Shown one piece after another: positions 5,580 through 13,770 of a DNA stretch of 16,789 nt (the stretch's first letter is position 1; each line of letters begins with the position of its first letter). Below the pieces are notes generated by a model. The model was not told the origin of the DNA and searched no databases. It saw only the letters and a list, made by a program, of their open reading frames with translations. The translations under genes were made by a program, and so were the position numbers. The DNA is from an uncultured Oscillibacter sp. Lineage in GTDB: Bacteria; Bacillota; Clostridia; Oscillospirales; Oscillospiraceae. The stretch covers positions 1-16,789 of the forward strand of contig CAJUBX010000049.1 of the NCBI GenBank assembly GCA_910585165.1, in the 5' to 3' direction.

Positions 5580-7118
5580 ATGAGCAATGTTGGAAAGCGG
5601 CTGGCGGGAGGCCAGGGACCCAAGCCCTCCCGGAAGGGAAGGCTGACCCGCCAGCAGATTGTACTGATTGCGGTGGCCGCGGCGCTGGCCGTTGCTCTGG
5701 GGATAACGCTGGCCTTCCGCAGCCTCTTTGTCCGGCCGGAGCTCCCCAACAAAAACGGCCCGCAGAGCGGCCAGGACCTGAACGGGGACGGCGTACCCGA
5801 CGACGGGGGCATCGACTGGGGCAGCGGCACCCGCCCCAGGGCGGACGGCGAGCGGAAAAGCGAGGACTATTATACGGTTTTGATTCTTGGGCGGGACACC
5901 GGCGGCGGCGGGAACACCGACACGATTCTGCTGGCCAGCTACGACGTGACCAACCAGAAAGCCACCGTCATGTCCATTCCCCGGGATACCATGGTGAATA
6001 TCCCCTATGACATCAAGCGCATCAACGCCGTTTACAATTACTACGGCCAGGGGGAAAAGGGCATTCAGCATCTCTACAAGGAGATTTCCCAGCTGGTGGG
6101 CTTTGAGCCGGACTTCCAGGTGGTGGTGGAATGGGACGCCGTGGGCAAAATCGTCGACGCTATGGGCGGGGTGTGGTTCGACGTGCCCCGTAACATGAAT
6201 TACGAGGATCCCTACCAGGACCTCCACATTCACCAGGAAAAGGGCTACCGCCTCCTCAGCGGGGACGACGCCATGCAGATTCTCCGCTACCGTTACGACA
6301 CGGGAAAGAAATACGGGTACGCCGATGGCGACATCGGGCGGATTGCCACCCAGCAGGCGCTGCTGAAGGAAATGGTGCAGCAGCTCCTCCAGGTGAAAAA
6401 CATCACGAAAATCAATGAGTTTGCCAAGGTGTTCCAGGAGTGCGTGGAAACGGACTTGAGCCTCCAGAACTGCCTGTGGTTCGCCCAGGCGGCGTATCTG
6501 GGCGGACTGAAGGCGGAGGATGTGAACTTTGTCACCGCCCCGGGCAATTATGTTGCGAGCTGCTGGAGCAGAACCTACCAAAATATGCAGTCCTATGTGA
6601 CGCTCTATCCAAGCCAGCTTTTAAAGCTGGTAAACGAGGAGCTCAGCCCCTTTAAAGAGGTGTTCACCCTTTCGGACTTGGATATTATGACCGTGAACGC
6701 CGACGGCAGCGTTCGTTCCTCCAGCGGCTATGTGGAGGATCAAAAAGCCGCCGTGCCTCCGGTGCGGCCGGAGCCCCAGCCGGAGGAGGAAGAACCCGCG
6801 GAGGAAAGCGGCGGCCCCGTCGATCCGGAGACAGGACTTCCCATTGTCATAGACCCGGAGACTGGAGAGCCCGCCGGAACGGAGCCGGGAAATCCCGGCG
6901 GCGGGGGGACCGGGGTCCCCGGCGAAGCCAATCCCGGCAATACGGTTCCCTCCGGCCCGGCAGGCGGAACGGCAGCTCCGCCCGTGCCGGAAACGCCCAA
7001 TACCGCTGCGCCGGACCCCGCCCCGGACCCGGTGGAGCCCGTCCCGGAGGTCCCGGCGGACCCGCAGCTTCCGGCGGACCCGGGCTTCACCTTCATCGGG
7101 CCGGACCCCGCCGCTTAA
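5580..7118 (+). CDS. LytR-CpsA-Psr (LCP) family wall-polymer ligase with Pro-rich tail
   Basis: LCP proteins transfer undecaprenyl-linked glycopolymers such as teichoic acid or capsule onto peptidoglycan outside the membrane. The 512-residue protein has a short basic cytoplasmic N-terminus, one membrane helix (about 25-48) and an extracellular LCP domain (about 97-300). It shows LILGRDTGGGGNTDTILL (101-118), SIPRDTMVNI (132-141), RINAVYNYYG (147-156), and the YxxGDIGRIxxQQ motif (246-259), including the arginines and aspartates that bind the lipid pyrophosphate. Between helix and domain lies DLNGDGVPDD (66-75), a calcium-loop-like acidic segment. The last ~115 residues are Pro/Glu/Gly-rich low complexity with two DPETG repeats, probably wall-spanning. 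Start: ATG 2 bp after nadD, with AAAGGA upstream. A gene of this family between yqeK and rsfS is common in Clostridia. Confidence 0.93.
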   Translation: MSNVGKRLAGGQGPKPSRKGRLTRQQIVLIAVAAALAVALGITLAFRSLFVRPELPNKNGPQSGQDLNGDGVPDDGGIDWGSGTRPRADGERKSEDYYTVLILGRDTGGGGNTDTILLASYDVTNQKATVMSIPRDTMVNIPYDIKRINAVYNYYGQGEKGIQHLYKEISQLVGFEPDFQVVVEWDAVGKIVDAMGGVWFDVPRNMNYEDPYQDLHIHQEKGYRLLSGDDAMQILRYRYDTGKKYGYADGDIGRIATQQALLKEMVQQLLQVKNITKINEFAKVFQECVETDLSLQNCLWFAQAAYLGGLKAEDVNFVTAPGNYVASCWSRTYQNMQSYVTLYPSQLLKLVNEELSPFKEVFTLSDLDIMTVNADGSVRSSSGYVEDQKAAVPPVRPEPQPEEEEPAEESGGPVDPETGLPIVIDPETGEPAGTEPGNPGGGGTGVPGEANPGNTVPSGPAGGTAAPPVPETPNTAAPDPAPDPVEPVPEVPADPQLPADPGFTFIGPDPAA

Positions 7119-7167
7119 ACGCATTCGACCACTATTCACATAGTTTCAGGAAAGAGAGGAATGTCTG

Positions 7168-7530
7168 ATGACACCGAAAGAGCTGGCCATTATCGCTGCA
7201 AAAGCCCTGGACGAGAAAAAGGGCAAAGAGATTTCCGCCATTGAAATTACGGAGATCACCACTTTGGCGGACTACTTCGTCATCGCCACCGGCGGGTCCA
7301 GCACCCAAATCAACGCCCTGTGCGACGCGGTGGAAAAAGCCCTGAAGGAGCAGGCCGGAGAGTCTCCCCTCCACCGGGAGGGCCACCGGGACGGGACCTG
7401 GGTGCTGCTGGACTACGGCTGCCTGGCGGTTCATGTGTTCTCCCAGGAGGCCCGGGAATTCTATGACCTGGAGCGGCTCTGGTCCGATGGCAAGCCCCTG
7501 GACCTCAGCGGCGTGCTCAGCGCCGGCTGA
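7168..7530 (+). CDS. rsfS: Ribosomal silencing factor RsfS
   Basis: RsfS (YbeB/Iojap) binds ribosomal protein L14 and blocks joining of ribosomal subunits when nutrients are short. The 120-residue product is family length, with the central LADYFVIATG motif (about 33-42), STQINALCDAVEKAL, HREGHRDGTWVLLDYG and the C-terminal VHVFSQEAREFYDLERLW. The ATG at 7168 follows AGAGAGGA with 7-nt spacing; an out-of-frame ATG at 7161 gives only a short dead ORF. It is the last gene of the cluster, 49 bp after the LCP gene, and is followed by a structured non-coding stretch and a terminator. The nadD-yqeK-rsfS linkage supports the call. Confidence 0.96.
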   Translation: MTPKELAIIAAKALDEKKGKEISAIEITEITTLADYFVIATGGSSTQINALCDAVEKALKEQAGESPLHREGHRDGTWVLLDYGCLAVHVFSQEAREFYDLERLWSDGKPLDLSGVLSAG

Positions 7531-7742
7531 AGGGAGCAAAAAGCGGGCGGACGCTTTGCGTCCGCCCCAGGCAGCCCCAAAAGCCGGAAAACCGGTTCAA
7601 CGGAAAAGAAGGATGTGGGGCAGGCTGCGCCCGCAGGCGCGTTTCGGAGCGCAGCCGCCGTTTGCGGCGGCTCTTGACGCAAAGATAACCCGGAAGGGGT
7701 TTCCCGCGCCTTTTCCCGCCCTATCAATAGGGAGCATATCAG
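7531..7742 (+). other. Non-coding stretch with several hairpins after rsfS
   Basis: About 210 bases without a credible ORF. Visible inverted repeats are GGGCGGACGC-TTT-GCGTCCGCCC (7545-7567, ten pairs), CCGG-AAAA-CCGG near 7580, GCGCC-CGCA-GGCGC near 7630, AGCCGCCG-TTTG-CGGCGGCT (7653-7672), and CCCTA-TCAA-TAGGG near 7720. None is followed by a T-run on the plus strand, so they are not ordinary terminators. They may be a structured 3' UTR or small RNA; I cannot match them to a known family. Confidence 0.4.
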
Positions 7743-7785
7743 AACGCGCCCCTTGTTGTTCTTGACAACAGGGGGGCGTTTTTTT
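7743..7785 (+). terminator. Intrinsic terminator closing the rsfS cluster
   Basis: The left arm (7743-7758) pairs with the right arm (7766-7780) through CCCC/GGGG and TTGTTG/CAACAG, with one bulged G at 7748 and a loop of seven bases. It runs directly into seven T's (7779-7785). This is a strong rho-independent terminator for the upstream cluster. It shares bases with the malQ promoter. Confidence 0.85.
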
Positions 7786-7790
7786 ACAAT
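7762..7790 (+). promoter_or_regulatory. Near-consensus sigma-A promoter for malQ, overlapping the terminator
   Basis: TTGACA (7762-7767) and TACAAT (7785-7790) are separated by exactly 17 bases. The -35 lies in the loop and descending arm of the terminator hairpin, and the spacer contains the rest of the stem and the T-run. Predicted transcription start is near 7797, giving a leader of about 30 nt to the malQ ATG. Confidence 0.85.
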
Positions 7791-7825
7791 GAGAGGGTAC
7801 ACTACTCAACATGGAGGTCTTCTTT

Positions 7826-9346
7826 ATGAAACGTTCCGCAGGTATTCTCCTGCCTGTTTTCTCCCTCCCCTCGGAGTATGGAATCGGCTCCCTGGGCGCG
7901 GAGGCCCGGGCCTTTGCCAATTTCCTCCAGGACGCGGGTCAATCCTGGTGGCAGATTCTCCCCGTGGGCCCTGCCGGGGCCGGGGACTCCCCCTATGCCA
8001 GCGAGTCCACCTTTGCCGGAAATCCCCTGTTCATCGATCTGGACCTGCTGGCCAAGGACGGCCTTTTGACGGAGGAGGAGCTGGCCTCCGCCCGGGTTCC
8101 CGCCGGGGACAAAATCGACTACGCCGCCTTGAAGCGGAACCGGGAGCCCTTGCTGCGGGCGGCTTTTTCCCGGGTCAGCGGCGAGGCGGCGGAGGCGGCC
8201 CGAACCTTTGCCGAGAGCCGTCCCTGGGTCCGGGAGTACGCCCTGTATCGGGCTGCCAAGCGGCATTTCGGCGGCCTGCCCTGGTTTGCGTGGCCTGATG
8301 AGGGCCTCCGCCGCCACGAGCCGGAGGCTGTGGAGCGCTGGCGGGTGGAGCTGGCGGAGGAGGCGGCCTTCCAAACCTGTGTCCAGCATTGGTTCTTTAC
8401 CCAATGGGCGGCGCTGAAAACCTATGTCAACGGTTTGGGCCTGAGCCTTATCGGCGACCTGCCCATCTATGTCTCCCTGGACTCCGCCGACGTGTGGAGC
8501 GAGCGGAGGGAATTCCTCTTGGACGGGGAGGGAAGGCCCTCCAAGGTGGCAGGGGTCCCGCCGGACTATTTTTCCGAGGACGGCCAGCTTTGGGGCAACC
8601 CCCTCTATGACTGGGACGCTATGAAGCAGGGGGGCTTCGGCTGGTGGATCCGCCGGGTGGAGGGAGCCTCCAAACTCTTTGATGTGATCCGTATCGACCA
8701 CTTCCGGGGCCTGGAGAGCTATTGGGCCGTTCCGGCGGGGGCCGAAACCGCCCGGGTGGGGTCCTGGGAAAAGGGGCCCGGCATGGACCTTTTGGGAGTG
8801 CTGACCTCCTGGTTCCAGGATGTGGCCTTCATCGCCGAGGATTTGGGCATTTTGACGGACGGCGTTCACAGGCTCCGGGAGGAGTCCGGCCTGCCGGGGA
8901 TGAAGGTGCTGGAGTTCGCTTTTTCCGACCCCTCCAACGCCTACCTTCCCCACAACTACCAGCCCAACTGCGTCTGCTACACCGGAACCCATGACAACGA
9001 CACCGCCGCGGGATGGTACGCCTCCGCCTCAAAACGGGAGCGTGCCTTCGCCGAGAGGTATCTGGGCGTTTCCGGGGCGGAAAATGTCCGGCTGGCCCTG
9101 CTTCGGGCGGGCCAGGGCAGTGTGGCGGATTTGTTTGTGGCCCAGATGCAGGACTACCTTGGCCTGGGGAGCGAAAGCCGGATCAACGTTCCCGGTGTAG
9201 GCGAACACAACTGGCGCTGGAGGCTCCTGCCCGGCCAGGCCTCCCCGGAGCTGGCGGAGGAAATCCGCGCGATGACCTCCTTTTACGGCCGCTGTCCCTG
9301 GATACCGGAGGAGGAGATTAGCGAAACAGACAATGTGAATGGATGA
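7826..9346 (+). CDS. malQ: 4-alpha-glucanotransferase (amylomaltase, GH77)
   Basis: MalQ disproportionates maltodextrins by transferring alpha-1,4-glucan segments between chains in the cytoplasm. The 506-residue protein is normal for bacterial amylomaltases. It opens with the typical RSAGILLPVFSLPSEYGIG and has the three GH77 catalytic acids: Asp291 in RIDHFRG (nucleophile), Glu338 in FIAEDLG (acid/base) and Asp390 in YTGTHDNDT. I chose the ATG at 7826 because GGAGGT (7813-7818) lies 7 nt upstream. An in-frame ATG at 7811 overlaps that ribosome site and would add five non-family residues. It is monocistronic: its own promoter lies upstream and the next gene starts 146 bp later. No other glycogen or maltose genes are in view, so it probably serves general storage or dietary glucan metabolism. 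Confidence 0.96.
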   Translation: MKRSAGILLPVFSLPSEYGIGSLGAEARAFANFLQDAGQSWWQILPVGPAGAGDSPYASESTFAGNPLFIDLDLLAKDGLLTEEELASARVPAGDKIDYAALKRNREPLLRAAFSRVSGEAAEAARTFAESRPWVREYALYRAAKRHFGGLPWFAWPDEGLRRHEPEAVERWRVELAEEAAFQTCVQHWFFTQWAALKTYVNGLGLSLIGDLPIYVSLDSADVWSERREFLLDGEGRPSKVAGVPPDYFSEDGQLWGNPLYDWDAMKQGGFGWWIRRVEGASKLFDVIRIDHFRGLESYWAVPAGAETARVGSWEKGPGMDLLGVLTSWFQDVAFIAEDLGILTDGVHRLREESGLPGMKVLEFAFSDPSNAYLPHNYQPNCVCYTGTHDNDTAAGWYASASKRERAFAERYLGVSGAENVRLALLRAGQGSVADLFVAQMQDYLGLGSESRINVPGVGEHNWRWRLLPGQASPELAEEIRAMTSFYGRCPWIPEEEISETDNVNG

Positions 9347-9426
9347 TTTTGGCTGAAACGCTGAAATTTTCCGCAAAATTTGCGTTTTGGTAATTCCGCC
9401 GATTCCCCGCGCCCACGTTCCACATA

Positions 9427-9475
9427 TATAATGGAGCCGTCACATAAGATGGAGCGTCCGCCCCGGCGCGGACGC
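9427..9475 (+). promoter_or_regulatory. Putative -10 element and leader hairpin of the Na/Pi cotransporter gene
   Basis: TATAAT occurs at 9427-9432 within TATATAAT, but no acceptable -35 lies 16-18 bp upstream, so an activator or weak promoter is possible. The inferred leader contains a perfect eight-pair hairpin, GCGTCCGC (9454-9461) with GCGGACGC (9468-9475), ending seven bases before the GAGGAAG ribosome site. A weak hairpin CGCAA/TTGCG followed by TTTT at 9372-9388 could terminate malQ. Confidence 0.4.
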
Positions 9476-9492
9476 GGAAGCGAGGAAGCCTT

Positions 9493-11238
9493 ATGGATAT
9501 TTTTTCCCTGTTTACCCTCTGCGGCGGCCTGGCCTTCTTTCTCTACGGCATGACCACCATGTCCAAAAGCCTGGAGAAGATGGCCGGCGGCCGGCTGGAG
9601 CGGCTGCTCAAGCGCATGACCTCCAACCCCATGAAGGGCCTGCTTTTAGGGGCGGGCATCACCATCGCGGTCCAGTCCTCCTCGGCGGTGACGGTGATGC
9701 TGGTGGGCCTGGTGAACTCCGGCGTCATGGAGCTGGGACAGACCATCGGCGTCATTATGGGCTCCAATGTGGGCACTACGCTGACGGCCTGGATTCTGTC
9801 CCTCACCGGCATTGAGAGCGAGAGCGTCCTTTTGAACCTTTTGAAGCCGGAGAACTTCTCCCCCCTCTTCGCCCTGGCGGGCATCCTGCTGATCATGGGC
9901 TCCAAGCGCCAGCGGCGGCGGGATATCGGGCGTATCCTCATCGGCTTTGCCATTTTGATGTCCGGCATGGAGATGATGAAAAACTCCGTCAGCCCCCTGG
10001 CGGAGATGCCGGGCTTTTCCGATCTGCTGACGGCCTTCCGCAATCCCCTGCTGGGCGTGGCCGTAGGCGCGGCCTTCACCGGGATCATTCAGTCCTCGGC
10101 GGCCTCCGTGGGCATTTTGCAGGCCCTGGCCCTTACCGGCTCCATCACTTACGGCGTGGCCATTCCCATCATCATGGGCCAGAACATCGGCACCTGCGTC
10201 ACGGCGCTGATCTCCTCCATCGGGGTCTCCCGGGGAGCCAAGCGGGTGTCCGTTATCCACGTGGCCTTCAACATCATCGGCACGGCCGTCGGCCTTATCG
10301 TCTTCTGCGGCGGGAACCTGCTGTTCCATTTCTCCTTTATGGATTCCGCCGTGGGGGCCGTGGGCGTGGCGTTGTGCCACACCATCTTCAACGTCTGCAC
10401 CACCGCCCTGCTGCTGCCCTTCTCCCGCCAGCTGGAATGGCTGGCCCGGGCGGCTGTCAAAGAAGAGGACAAGACCCCCCAATTCGCGTTCCTGGACCCG
10501 CTGCTGCTGCGGACTCCCAGCGCGGCGGTCAGCGAGTGCGCCGCGAAGACCTGCGAGATGGGCGCCCTGGCCCGCAAGAGTCTGCTGGCCTCTTTGTCCC
10601 AGCTTGGCAGGTATGACGGGACGCTGGAGGCGGAGCTTCTGGAAAGCGAGGACAAGCTGGATATCTATGAGGACCGCCTCAGCGGCTACCTGGTTCAGAT
10701 TTCCCAGCACGGCCTCTCTATGGAGGACATTCACACCGTCTCCCGGCTGCTCCATGCCATCGGGGACTTTGAGCGCATCGGGGATCATGCCCTGAACATT
10801 CAGGAATCCGCCCGGGAGCTCCATGAGAAGGGGCTCAGCTTCTCCGGTGCGGCGGAGGAGGAGCTCCGGGTGCTGGAACAGGCTCTGGAGGACATTCTTA
10901 CCGCCGCCGTACGCTGCTTTCAGGACGACGACCCGGAGGCCGCCAGAATGGTAGAGCCTTTGGAGGAGACCATCGACCGGCTCACCGACGAGATTCGGGC
11001 CCGGCACATCCACCGCCTTCAGAGCGGGGAATGCACCATTCAGCTGGGCTTCATCCTCAGCGATTTGCTGACGAATCTGGAGCGGGTATCCGACCACTGC
11101 TCCAACATCGCCGTCTGCGTCATTGAGGAGCGGGAGGACCACGCCGAGCAGCGCCACGCCTATCTCCACGATTTCAAGACCGCCGGAGAGTTCGCCGAGC
11201 GTCTGGACAAGGACCTGGAAAAATACCGCCTGCCGTGA
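9493..11238 (+). CDS. Na/Pi cotransporter family protein with PhoU-like domain (NptA/YjbB type)
   Basis: This is an inner-membrane PNaS-family transporter expected to move phosphate with sodium. The 581-residue protein has about eight hydrophobic segments in residues 1-320. These include the duplicated transport motif QSSSAVTVM at Gln61 and QSSAASVGI at Gln200, each followed by a GxNxGT-type stretch (GSNVGTTLTA and GQNIGTCVTA). Residues about 345-575 are a cytoplasmic PhoU-like helical domain with the two metal-binding signatures FERIGDHA (from Phe426) and NLERVSDHC (from Asn528). The fusion of transporter and PhoU domain is standard for bacterial members (YjbB type), where export or homeostasis of phosphate has been proposed. 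The ATG at 9493 is preceded by GAGGAAG. It appears monocistronic and is closed by a strong terminator. Transport direction cannot be read from the sequence. Confidence 0.93.
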   Translation: MDIFSLFTLCGGLAFFLYGMTTMSKSLEKMAGGRLERLLKRMTSNPMKGLLLGAGITIAVQSSSAVTVMLVGLVNSGVMELGQTIGVIMGSNVGTTLTAWILSLTGIESESVLLNLLKPENFSPLFALAGILLIMGSKRQRRRDIGRILIGFAILMSGMEMMKNSVSPLAEMPGFSDLLTAFRNPLLGVAVGAAFTGIIQSSAASVGILQALALTGSITYGVAIPIIMGQNIGTCVTALISSIGVSRGAKRVSVIHVAFNIIGTAVGLIVFCGGNLLFHFSFMDSAVGAVGVALCHTIFNVCTTALLLPFSRQLEWLARAAVKEEDKTPQFAFLDPLLLRTPSAAVSECAAKTCEMGALARKSLLASLSQLGRYDGTLEAELLESEDKLDIYEDRLSGYLVQISQHGLSMEDIHTVSRLLHAIGDFERIGDHALNIQESARELHEKGLSFSGAAEEELRVLEQALEDILTAAVRCFQDDDPEAARMVEPLEETIDRLTDEIRARHIHRLQSGECTIQLGFILSDLLTNLERVSDHCSNIAVCVIEEREDHAEQRHAYLHDFKTAGEFAERLDKDLEKYRLP

Positions 11239-11300
11239 CAGCATGAAGCCGGGAAGCCGCCGCCGGCGGCCTGCTCTCAAGAATAGAAGCATCCTAAACC

Positions 11301-11342
11301 AAAGGCGAAGGCCCCCTGCGCAAGCAGGGGGCCTTCGCCTTT
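11301..11342. terminator. Perfect 19-bp bidirectional terminator hairpin
   Basis: Bases 11301-11319 (starting AAAGGCGAAGG) pair without mismatch with 11324-11342 (ending CCTTCGCCTTT) around a GCAA tetraloop. It lies between the convergent transporter and hppA genes and can fold on either strand. The flanking T-tracts are short (TTT) but A/T pairs close the stem, so it probably serves both transcripts. Confidence 0.85.
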
Positions 11343-11388
11343 AAGGGGAAAGGAGGCTGTCGGAAAAATTATTTCCGCGGACTGGGAA

Positions 11389-13509
11389 TCACAGGAACTT
11401 AATCAGGTTGAAGGCCAGAATCAGGCCGGAGAACACGATGGAAACGGTGGAGCAGAGCTTGATCAGGATATTCAGGGACGGGCCGGAGGTATCCTTGAAG
11501 GGATCGCCCACGGTATCGCCCACAACCGCCGCCTTGTGCTGGTCGGAGCCCTTGCCGCCGTGGTGGCCCGTCTCGATGTACTTCTTGGCGTTATCCCAGG
11601 CGCCGCCGGCATTGGACATGAACACCGCCATGGCGAAGCCGGAAACGGACACGCCGCCAAGCAGTCCCACAACGCCCGTGGGGCCCAGAATCAGGCCGGT
11701 GATGATAGGCACCACGATGGCCAGCACGGCGGGAGAGACCATCTCGCGAAGAGCGCCCTTGGTGCAAAGGCCCACGCAGGAGGCATAGTCCGGCTCGGCC
11801 TTGTACTGCATGATGCCGGGAATCTCCTTGAACTGGCGGCGGACCTCTACTACGATGGACTGGGCCGCCTTCTGCACGGCGTTCATGGTCTCTGCAGTGA
11901 AGACAAAGGTCAGCATAGCGCCGATGAACAATCCGACCAGAACGGTGGGGCTGGTAAGGGTGAAGTTTAGAACCTCGTCGGTGTTTTCCTGCACGATATT
12001 GACATAGCTGACCAGCAGGGCCAGGGCGGTGAGGGAAGCGGAGCCGATGGCAAAGCCCTTGCCGGTTGCCGCGGTGGTGTTGCCCAGGGAGTCCAGGGCG
12101 TCAGTCCGCTGGCGGACGGTCTCGGGCAGGCCGCTCATCTCGGCGATGCCGCCGGCGTTGTCGGCCACGGGGCCGTAGGCGTCCGTCGCCAGGGTGATGC
12201 CCAGGGTGGAGAGCATGCCCACGCCGGCGATGCCGATGCCGTAAAGGCCCTGGTTGAAGGCGCTTGTGAAGTGGCCCGCGCCGTCCACAATCTGGACGGC
12301 GCCGCCGGCGGCGAAGTAGCTCACCAGCACGGCCACGGCCACGATGAGGATGGAGGTCATGGTGGACTTCAGGCCCAGGGAGATGCCGCCGATGATGATG
12401 GTGGCGGAGCCGGTTTCAGAGGCGGCCGCCAGCTCCTGAGTGGGCTTATAGGTGTCGGAGGTATAATACTCGGTGAAATAGCCGATGGCGCAGCCACCGA
12501 TGAGGCCGCAGAGAATGGCCACGTACACGCCCCAGCTGCCCAGAATCCAGTAGGTCAGGGGAGCCGCCAGGACCGCCGCCAGGACCGCCGCCGTGTAGGT
12601 GCCGGTGCGGAGGCTTTTCAGCAGAGACTCCTGGGTTGCGTTCTCCTTGGTCTTCACCAGGAAGGAGCCGAAAATGGAGCAGATGATGCCGCAGACCGCC
12701 AGGGCCACGGGAAGCAGCATGCCCTTCCAGCCGTAGCCGCCCACGGCGCCCAGAGCGAAGGTGGCCAGGATGGAACCCACATAGGATTCGTAGAGGTCCG
12801 CGCCCATGCCGGCCACGTCGCCCACATTATCTCCCACGTTGTCGGCGATGGTGGCGGGGTTCCGGGGATCGTCCTCGGGGATGCCGGCCTCCACTTTGCC
12901 GACAAGGTCCGCGCCCACGTCAGCGGCCTTGGTGTAGATGCCGCCGCCCACACGGGCGAAAAGAGCCATGAAGGAAGCGCCCATGCCGTTCATAACCATG
13001 ATGTTGCCAAGAGCGACGGGGTCGTTCACGCCGAAGGCGTAGCGCAGCAGGAAGAACCACATGGTAATGTCCAGCATGCCCAGGCCCACCACGGTAAAGC
13101 CCATGACAGAGCCGGAAGAAAAGGCCACCCGCAGTCCCTTGTTCAGGCTCTCAGAAGCGGCCTGGGCGGTACGGGCGTTGGAGTTCGTCGCGATTTTCAT
13201 GCCGATAAAGCCCGCCAGCATGGAGAAGATGCCGCCGGTGACGAAGGCAAAGGGCGTAAACTTGGAGAGCATCTTTCCGCCGGTAGCGAAGGCGATGACC
13301 AGCAGGATGACAAAGACTACGATGAACACCTTGAACACCGTGGTGTACTGCTGCTTTAAGTAAGCGTTTGCGCCAGAGCGGATATTCGCCGCAATTTTAC
13401 GCATTTTTTCATTGCCTTCCGAGTAAGAAAGCACTTTTTTTGCCTGTATAACGGCAAAAAGTCCGGCAACCAGCGCGCCGAGAAATCCGATCCAAAACAA
13501 GTTTTCCAT
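11389..13509 (-). CDS. hppA: Membrane-bound ion-translocating pyrophosphatase
   Basis: HppA couples hydrolysis of cytoplasmic pyrophosphate to pumping of H+ and/or Na+ across the membrane. The 706-residue protein has about 16 membrane segments and the family hallmark at residues 197-234: DVGADLVGKVEAG, then PEDDPRNPATIADNVGDNVGD, whose aspartates and lysine bind Mg-pyrophosphate. GNTTAATGKG at 476-485 carries Ala480 and Gly483, the combination known for potassium-dependent enzymes (Lys and Thr in potassium-independent ones). The glutamate in ADLYESYVGS (Glu241) is at the position used by Na+-pumping and related bacterial enzymes, which makes sodium transport plausible but unproven. I chose ATG 13509 because AAAAGGAGGAG precedes it by a normal distance; a longer frame has no ribosome site and overlaps the promoter. 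It is monocistronic. Confidence 0.96.
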   Translation of the reverse strand: MENLFWIGFLGALVAGLFAVIQAKKVLSYSEGNEKMRKIAANIRSGANAYLKQQYTTVFKVFIVVFVILLVIAFATGGKMLSKFTPFAFVTGGIFSMLAGFIGMKIATNSNARTAQAASESLNKGLRVAFSSGSVMGFTVVGLGMLDITMWFFLLRYAFGVNDPVALGNIMVMNGMGASFMALFARVGGGIYTKAADVGADLVGKVEAGIPEDDPRNPATIADNVGDNVGDVAGMGADLYESYVGSILATFALGAVGGYGWKGMLLPVALAVCGIICSIFGSFLVKTKENATQESLLKSLRTGTYTAAVLAAVLAAPLTYWILGSWGVYVAILCGLIGGCAIGYFTEYYTSDTYKPTQELAAASETGSATIIIGGISLGLKSTMTSILIVAVAVLVSYFAAGGAVQIVDGAGHFTSAFNQGLYGIGIAGVGMLSTLGITLATDAYGPVADNAGGIAEMSGLPETVRQRTDALDSLGNTTAATGKGFAIGSASLTALALLVSYVNIVQENTDEVLNFTLTSPTVLVGLFIGAMLTFVFTAETMNAVQKAAQSIVVEVRRQFKEIPGIMQYKAEPDYASCVGLCTKGALREMVSPAVLAIVVPIITGLILGPTGVVGLLGGVSVSGFAMAVFMSNAGGAWDNAKKYIETGHHGGKGSDQHKAAVVGDTVGDPFKDTSGPSLNILIKLCSTVSIVFSGLILAFNLIKFL

Positions 13510-13555
13510 AGATTTTCTCCTCCTTTTGGTTTTTGCTGTTTGACTGCGTAGCCTT

Positions 13556-13583
13556 ATTGTAGCATATTCGAACATTTTTTCAA
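13556..13583 (-). promoter_or_regulatory. hppA promoter with extended -10
   Basis: Read on the minus strand, TTGAAA (13583-13578) is followed after 16 bases by TACAAT (13561-13556), preceded by TGC to form an extended -10. The expected start is near 13549, leaving about 40 nt before the hppA ATG with AGGAGG inside it. Both hexamers match sigma-A consensus well. Confidence 0.75.
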
Positions 13584-13770
13584 TAGATTAAACCGATTTT
13601 TCTTACGCAAACGTTGTATTTCTTACAATTCAACAAAACTAAGGTGAAAAATATGGTCATATTGCTTTACTATCCAGGCAAATTTTCGTAAAATCGCTGA
13701 TTTAATAGCGCAAATTTTGATATTTCTATAACAATCCAGCCAATTCACAGCGGACCGTTCCTCCTGCTTT

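Noticed and set aside
7545..7567. Ten-pair hairpin after rsfS as a plus-strand terminator
   Set aside because: No T-run follows on the plus strand; a T-run exists only on the minus strand, where no transcript is expected. The real terminator is at 7743-7785.
9646..11292. 548-codon open frame on the minus strand opposite the Na/Pi cotransporter gene
   Set aside because: It is an antisense shadow of a strongly supported gene in GC-rich DNA; its translation is low-complexity (His/Gly/Gln-rich) with no family motif or ribosome site.
12271..13359. 362-codon open frame on the plus strand opposite hppA
   Set aside because: It is a shadow of the hppA reading frame, rich in His, Gly and Ala, with no motifs.
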